A stretch of DNA of 64,000 nt from Candidatus Melainabacteria bacterium (GTDB lineage Bacteria; Cyanobacteriota; Vampirovibrionia; 2-02-FULL-35-15): positions 1 to 64,000 of the forward strand of contig JACPSL010000012.1 of assembly GCA_016193285.1 (NCBI GenBank). The letters run 5' to 3'. A model generated the notes under the pieces. The model was given only the letters and a program-made list of their open reading frames with translations. It did no database searches and was not told the DNA's origin. Shown here one piece after another: positions 61,162-64,000 of the stretch (position 1 is its first letter; each line of letters starts with the position of its first letter). Both the position numbers and the translations under genes were made by a program.

Positions 61162-62739
61162 ATGTACAAAGATCTAAGAACATTTATAAGAAAACTTGAA
61201 GAATGTAGTGAACTTATAAGAGTAACTGCACCAGTAAATCCCTATCTTGAGATTTCTGAAATAACTAACAGAGTTTCAAAAGCAAACCAGGACAAAAATA
61301 AAGCCTTACTATTTGAAAATGTTTTAGGGTGTCAGATTCCAGTTCTTATTAATGCCTTAGGTTCTTATAAAAGAATGTACTTAGCATTAGGTGTTAATTC
61401 ATTTAAAGAGATTGCAGAGAGGATTGAAAAGTTCCTAGATAAAAAGATCCCTGATAGCTTTTTAGGTAAGTTAGGGATGCTACCAAAACTTGTTGAGATA
61501 GCTTCTTTCCCTCCACGTATTGTAAGTAATGGCCCTTGCCAAGAGATAGTGATAACTTCTCCAAAAGAACCCATGCTAGATAAGTTACCCATCATTACTG
61601 CATGGCCTCAGGACGTGGCTCCTTTTATTACTATGACAGTTGTTGTAACAAAAGATCCTATAACAGGTATACGTAATGCAGGAATGTATCGCCTGCAAAA
61701 ATTGGACAATTGTACTACTTGTATGCATTGGCATAAGCATCATGATGGAGGTCAGAACTATATTGAGACTATAGACTATAGACCAGAGACCAAAGACCTT
61801 GCTTCTGTTTTGGAATTGAGAGCAAGGATGACAGATAGATTAGGACAAGAAGTAGAACGAGACGGCGAGACAGCTATAAAGCTTCAAGAAAAAACCTTGA
61901 AACCTCGCAAGATGGAAGTTGCTGTTGCAATTGGCTGTGATCCAGCTATTATGTATGCAGCAAGTGCTCCACTTCCACATGGAGTTGATGAGTTTTTATT
62001 TGCTGGTTTTTTAAGAAGTGCACCAGTTGAGCTTGTTAAATGTAAAACAGTAGATCTTGAAGTACCGGGGGCAAGTGAAATTATACTTGAGGGTTATGTT
62101 GATTTAGATGAGCTTACCGTAGAGGGGCCATTTGGAGATCATACTGGTTTTTATAGCCAGCCAGCTTTATTCCCGAAGTTTCACATTACTGCAATGACTC
62201 ACAGAAAAGATCCAATTTATACTACAACTATTGTTGGCAAGCCACCAATGGAAGATTGTTATATGGGAAAAGCAACTGAACAAATATTTTTGCCGCTCAT
62301 TAAAGTTTTTTTGCCAGAAGTTGTGGATTTAAATTTTCCACTTGAAGGAGTTTTTCATAATTGTGCAATAGTAAGTATAAAGAAAAAATATCCAGCTCAT
62401 GCAAAAAAAGTTATAAATGCAATCTGGGGTTTAGGACAAATGATGTTTACAAAATATGTTATAGTTGTTGATCATGATATAGATGTTCATAATATATCTG
62501 AAGTTGCATTTCATGTTTTTGCAAATACAGATCCAAAACGCGATTCACTTTTTACAGAAGGACCAGCAGACATTTTAGATCATGCACCAAATAAAATTGC
62601 TATGTCTGGTAAGATGGGGCTTGATGCAACAAGGAAATTGGCCTCAGAAGGATATGAAAGACAGTGGCCTTGTGAAATGCTGATGGACAAAGCTACTAAA
62701 GAGTTGGTATCTAGAAGGTGGAAGGAGTATGGGCTATAG
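61162..62739 (+). CDS. UbiD-family (prenylated-FMN) decarboxylase with internal repeat insertion
   Basis: 525 residues from the ATG at 61162; the TTG just before it is in frame. YKDLRTFIRKLEECSELIRV, PRIVSNGPCQEIV, then NAGMYRLQKLDNCTTCMHWH, AIGCDPAIMYAASAPLPHGV, FAGFLR and EGPFGDHTGFYS are the UbiD core, including the E...D/E catalytic region. About 50 residues between HDGGQNY (near 195) and MEVAVAIG (near 251) are extra and carry a heptamer cassette and two octamers. Substrate uncertain (menaquinone/ubiquinone-type or aromatic acid). No ubiX is seen here. Confidence 0.88.
   Translation: MYKDLRTFIRKLEECSELIRVTAPVNPYLEISEITNRVSKANQDKNKALLFENVLGCQIPVLINALGSYKRMYLALGVNSFKEIAERIEKFLDKKIPDSFLGKLGMLPKLVEIASFPPRIVSNGPCQEIVITSPKEPMLDKLPIITAWPQDVAPFITMTVVVTKDPITGIRNAGMYRLQKLDNCTTCMHWHKHHDGGQNYIETIDYRPETKDLASVLELRARMTDRLGQEVERDGETAIKLQEKTLKPRKMEVAVAIGCDPAIMYAASAPLPHGVDEFLFAGFLRSAPVELVKCKTVDLEVPGASEIILEGYVDLDELTVEGPFGDHTGFYSQPALFPKFHITAMTHRKDPIYTTTIVGKPPMEDCYMGKATEQIFLPLIKVFLPEVVDLNFPLEGVFHNCAIVSIKKKYPAHAKKVINAIWGLGQMMFTKYVIVVDHDIDVHNISEVAFHVFANTDPKRDSLFTEGPADILDHAPNKIAMSGKMGLDATRKLASEGYERQWPCEMLMDKATKELVSRRWKEYGL
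61764..61798. repeat. five-unit heptamer cassette inside the UbiD-like gene
   Basis: Units TGAGACT, ATAGACT, ATAGACC, AGAGACC and AAAGACC, 35 nt, encoding TIDYRPETKD-type residues 201-212. Two octamer units (AACCTTGA, AACCTCGC) follow at 61893-61908. Confidence 0.9.
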
Positions 62740-62742
62740 AAA

Positions 62743-63405
62743 ATGATGTATTTTATACTCCATCCAATCTCATCTTTAAATCATCTTGTTGCAAGGTTAT
62801 TTACTGATCAAGCAACTTTTTTAATTTCTATAATTGTCTTTGTATTAATTTCACTAAATTTTAAAAATAGGTTTTGGCAAAAAGCTGATAGAGAAATTTC
62901 TGAATGGGCAAAAGAGTCAAGTAACAATTTTTTTAAAACACATGCTGAAGACAATGCTATTTTTGGAAATGCAATATTTCATATTTTGTTTTCAGTTGTA
63001 CTTTCACTTATTTTTTTCTTAGTAAAACATAAGTTTAGTCTTGTAATGTCGATTTTATTTACACTTATTTTTTCGTGGGGTTTAAACCGTGCCATGAAGT
63101 TAATTTTCAGAAGAATAAGACCTGAAAATATTCCAGCTAGTACAAGGAGAAGGCTTAGCTATTGCTTTCCAAGTGGGCATGTTATGGCAAGTATTCCAAT
63201 TTATTTTTTTAGTGCAATTCTTTTACAAACCTTGTTACCATTTTTGCCTTGGTATTTAATAGCGTTTGTGATTTCAATTCTTGTTGTGATGTCTAGAATT
63301 TACTTAAACCATCACTATTTTTCAGATGTCTTAGCAGGGATAGCTGCTGGAATCTTTTGCTTACATATTTCAATATGGTTTTATTTTTTTACCGGGCTTG
63401 TGTAG
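62743..63405 (+). CDS. PAP2 (type 2 phosphatidic acid) phosphatase, membrane-bound
   Basis: 220 residues, five to six hydrophobic helices. The three phosphatase motifs are present: KLIFRRIRPE, PSGHVMAS and SRIYLNHHYFSDVLAG. Possible roles are dephosphorylation of undecaprenyl pyrophosphate or phosphatidic acid at the membrane; undecaprenyl recycling would suit the nearby murA (inference). Starts 3 nt after the UbiD-like stop, so likely co-transcribed. Confidence 0.9.
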   Translation: MMYFILHPISSLNHLVARLFTDQATFLISIIVFVLISLNFKNRFWQKADREISEWAKESSNNFFKTHAEDNAIFGNAIFHILFSVVLSLIFFLVKHKFSLVMSILFTLIFSWGLNRAMKLIFRRIRPENIPASTRRRLSYCFPSGHVMASIPIYFFSAILLQTLLPFLPWYLIAFVISILVVMSRIYLNHHYFSDVLAGIAAGIFCLHISIWFYFFTGLV

Positions 63406-63417
63406 TTAATGATTAGA

Positions 63418-63423
63418 TACAAT
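63418..63423 (+). promoter_or_regulatory. pyrF -10 box, leaderless type
   Basis: TACAAT ends 8 nt before the pyrF ATG at 63432, in the gap after the PAP2 gene. No Shine-Dalgarno is seen. Confidence 0.45.
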
Positions 63424-63431
63424 TTTAACCA

Positions 63432-64000
63432 ATGAATTGTAAAGCAAAAGATTATTTAATAGTTGCACTTGATACGTCAAGCAAGGATGAAGCTTTAAAA
63501 GTAGTTCAGGAGCTTAAAGACTGTGTTGGATTTTTTAAGGTTGGCTTAGAACTTTTTACAGCTTGTGGACCTAAAATAATTCAAGAAATAAAAAAGAGAA
63601 ATTGTAAAATTTTCTTTGACGGGAAATTCTTAGACATACCAAATACAGTCAGTAAAGCCATTGCGAATTTGGTTTGTCACAAAGTAGATATGATAAATGT
63701 ACATTTATCAGGTGGGATTAAAATGTTGCTTGAAGCAAAAGAAATTTTACAGAAGACTGCAAAAGAAAACAATATTCAAGCTCCTAAACTTCTTGGAGTA
63801 ACAGTTTTAACTAGCATAACTAATGAAATCCTTCAGGATGATCTGCAAATTAAAACTCAAATAGAAGAGTATGTTTTAAGCAGAGCAAAACTAGCTATGC
63901 AAACAGGTTTAGATGGCATTGTGTGTTCTCCAAGAGAAGCAAGTGTTATTAGAAAAGCTACAAGTGAAGATTTTTTAATTGTTACACCAGGAGTAAGGCC
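63432..64000 (+). CDS. pyrF: orotidine 5'-phosphate decarboxylase (partial, cut by the window end)
   Basis: The first 189 residues. DYLIVALDTSSKDEALKVV, VGFFKVGLELFTACG, the catalytic DxKxxD segment FFDGKFLDIPNTVSKAI, then VHLSGGIKML, LGVTVLTSI, DGIVCSPREA and TPGVRP at the window end are all diagnostic of PyrF. Last step of UMP synthesis. The ATG at 63432 follows a TACAAT box by 8 nt. Confidence 0.95.
   Translation, partial: MNCKAKDYLIVALDTSSKDEALKVVQELKDCVGFFKVGLELFTACGPKIIQEIKKRNCKIFFDGKFLDIPNTVSKAIANLVCHKVDMINVHLSGGIKMLLEAKEILQKTAKENNIQAPKLLGVTVLTSITNEILQDDLQIKTQIEEYVLSRAKLAMQTGLDGIVCSPREASVIRKATSEDFLIVTPGVR

Overview
The window is AT-rich, densely coded bacterial DNA with no tRNA, rRNA or CRISPR that I could see. 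I infer a Gram-negative-type bacterium, most likely a non-photosynthetic relative of Cyanobacteria (Melainabacteria/Vampirovibrionia-like). The main reasons are an RpaB/Ycf27-type response regulator (40691-41476), a YidC with an enlarged internal loop, and short dispersed palindromes and heptamer/octamer repeats like those known from cyanobacterial genomes. This placement is an inference. A marker-gene tree (dnaA, alaS, valS) would settle it.

Left part (1-17.4 kb): transposase-like remnants at the edge, then a surface-glycan locus. Polytopic GT-C/PTPS-related membrane proteins (1347-3206, 5540-8659, 8664-10589, 15747-17432) are interleaved with FG-GAP/VCBS calcium-repeat proteins (373-1350, 12114-14099, 14110-15618), two GT2 glycosyltransferases, a methyltransferase and an AAA ATPase. 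In the 1039-residue protein at 5540-8659 the membrane part and the FG-GAP repeats are fused in one chain. That is the best evidence that the two gene types work together, probably in building or displaying a surface glycan. This is the strongest candidate for an undescribed system here.

17.5-29.4 kb: a second methyltransferase, then GDP-heptose genes (hddA-hddC on minus, gmhA-gmhB on plus) with a transaldolase-like enzyme that could supply sedoheptulose 7-phosphate, and UDP-glucose dehydrogenase. The two halves of the heptose pathway are separated by an accessory island (20.4-24.6 kb) holding two more AAA/DUF4143-type ATPases with palindromes at their promoters, an AbiE-type toxin-antitoxin pair and a broken glycosyltransferase fragment.

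29.4-64 kb: housekeeping genes. These are ispF, dnaX-pth-dxr-valS, cutA, a GH57 enzyme, the RpaB-like regulator, argH with a sugar nucleotidyltransferase, rimM-trpF-alaS, purD, the rpmH-rnpA-yidD-yidC block divergent from dnaA, an aldehyde dehydrogenase, a patatin, murA, a UbiD-family decarboxylase, a PAP2 phosphatase and the start of pyrF. Several secreted or unrecognised proteins lie between them.

Across the whole window, and especially in the housekeeping half, three families of very short repeats recur: heptamer cassettes (often five units, 35 nt), octamer arrays (AACCTNNN type) and GC-richer palindromes (TAGAGACG.../AGACGCCC...). They sit between genes and also, in frame, inside essential genes (alaS, dnaX, dxr, dnaA, yidD) and others (ubiD-like, ugd, metallophosphatase, transaldolase). 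Many genes also carry a TATAAT-like box only 6-9 nt before the start codon, suggesting leaderless transcripts.
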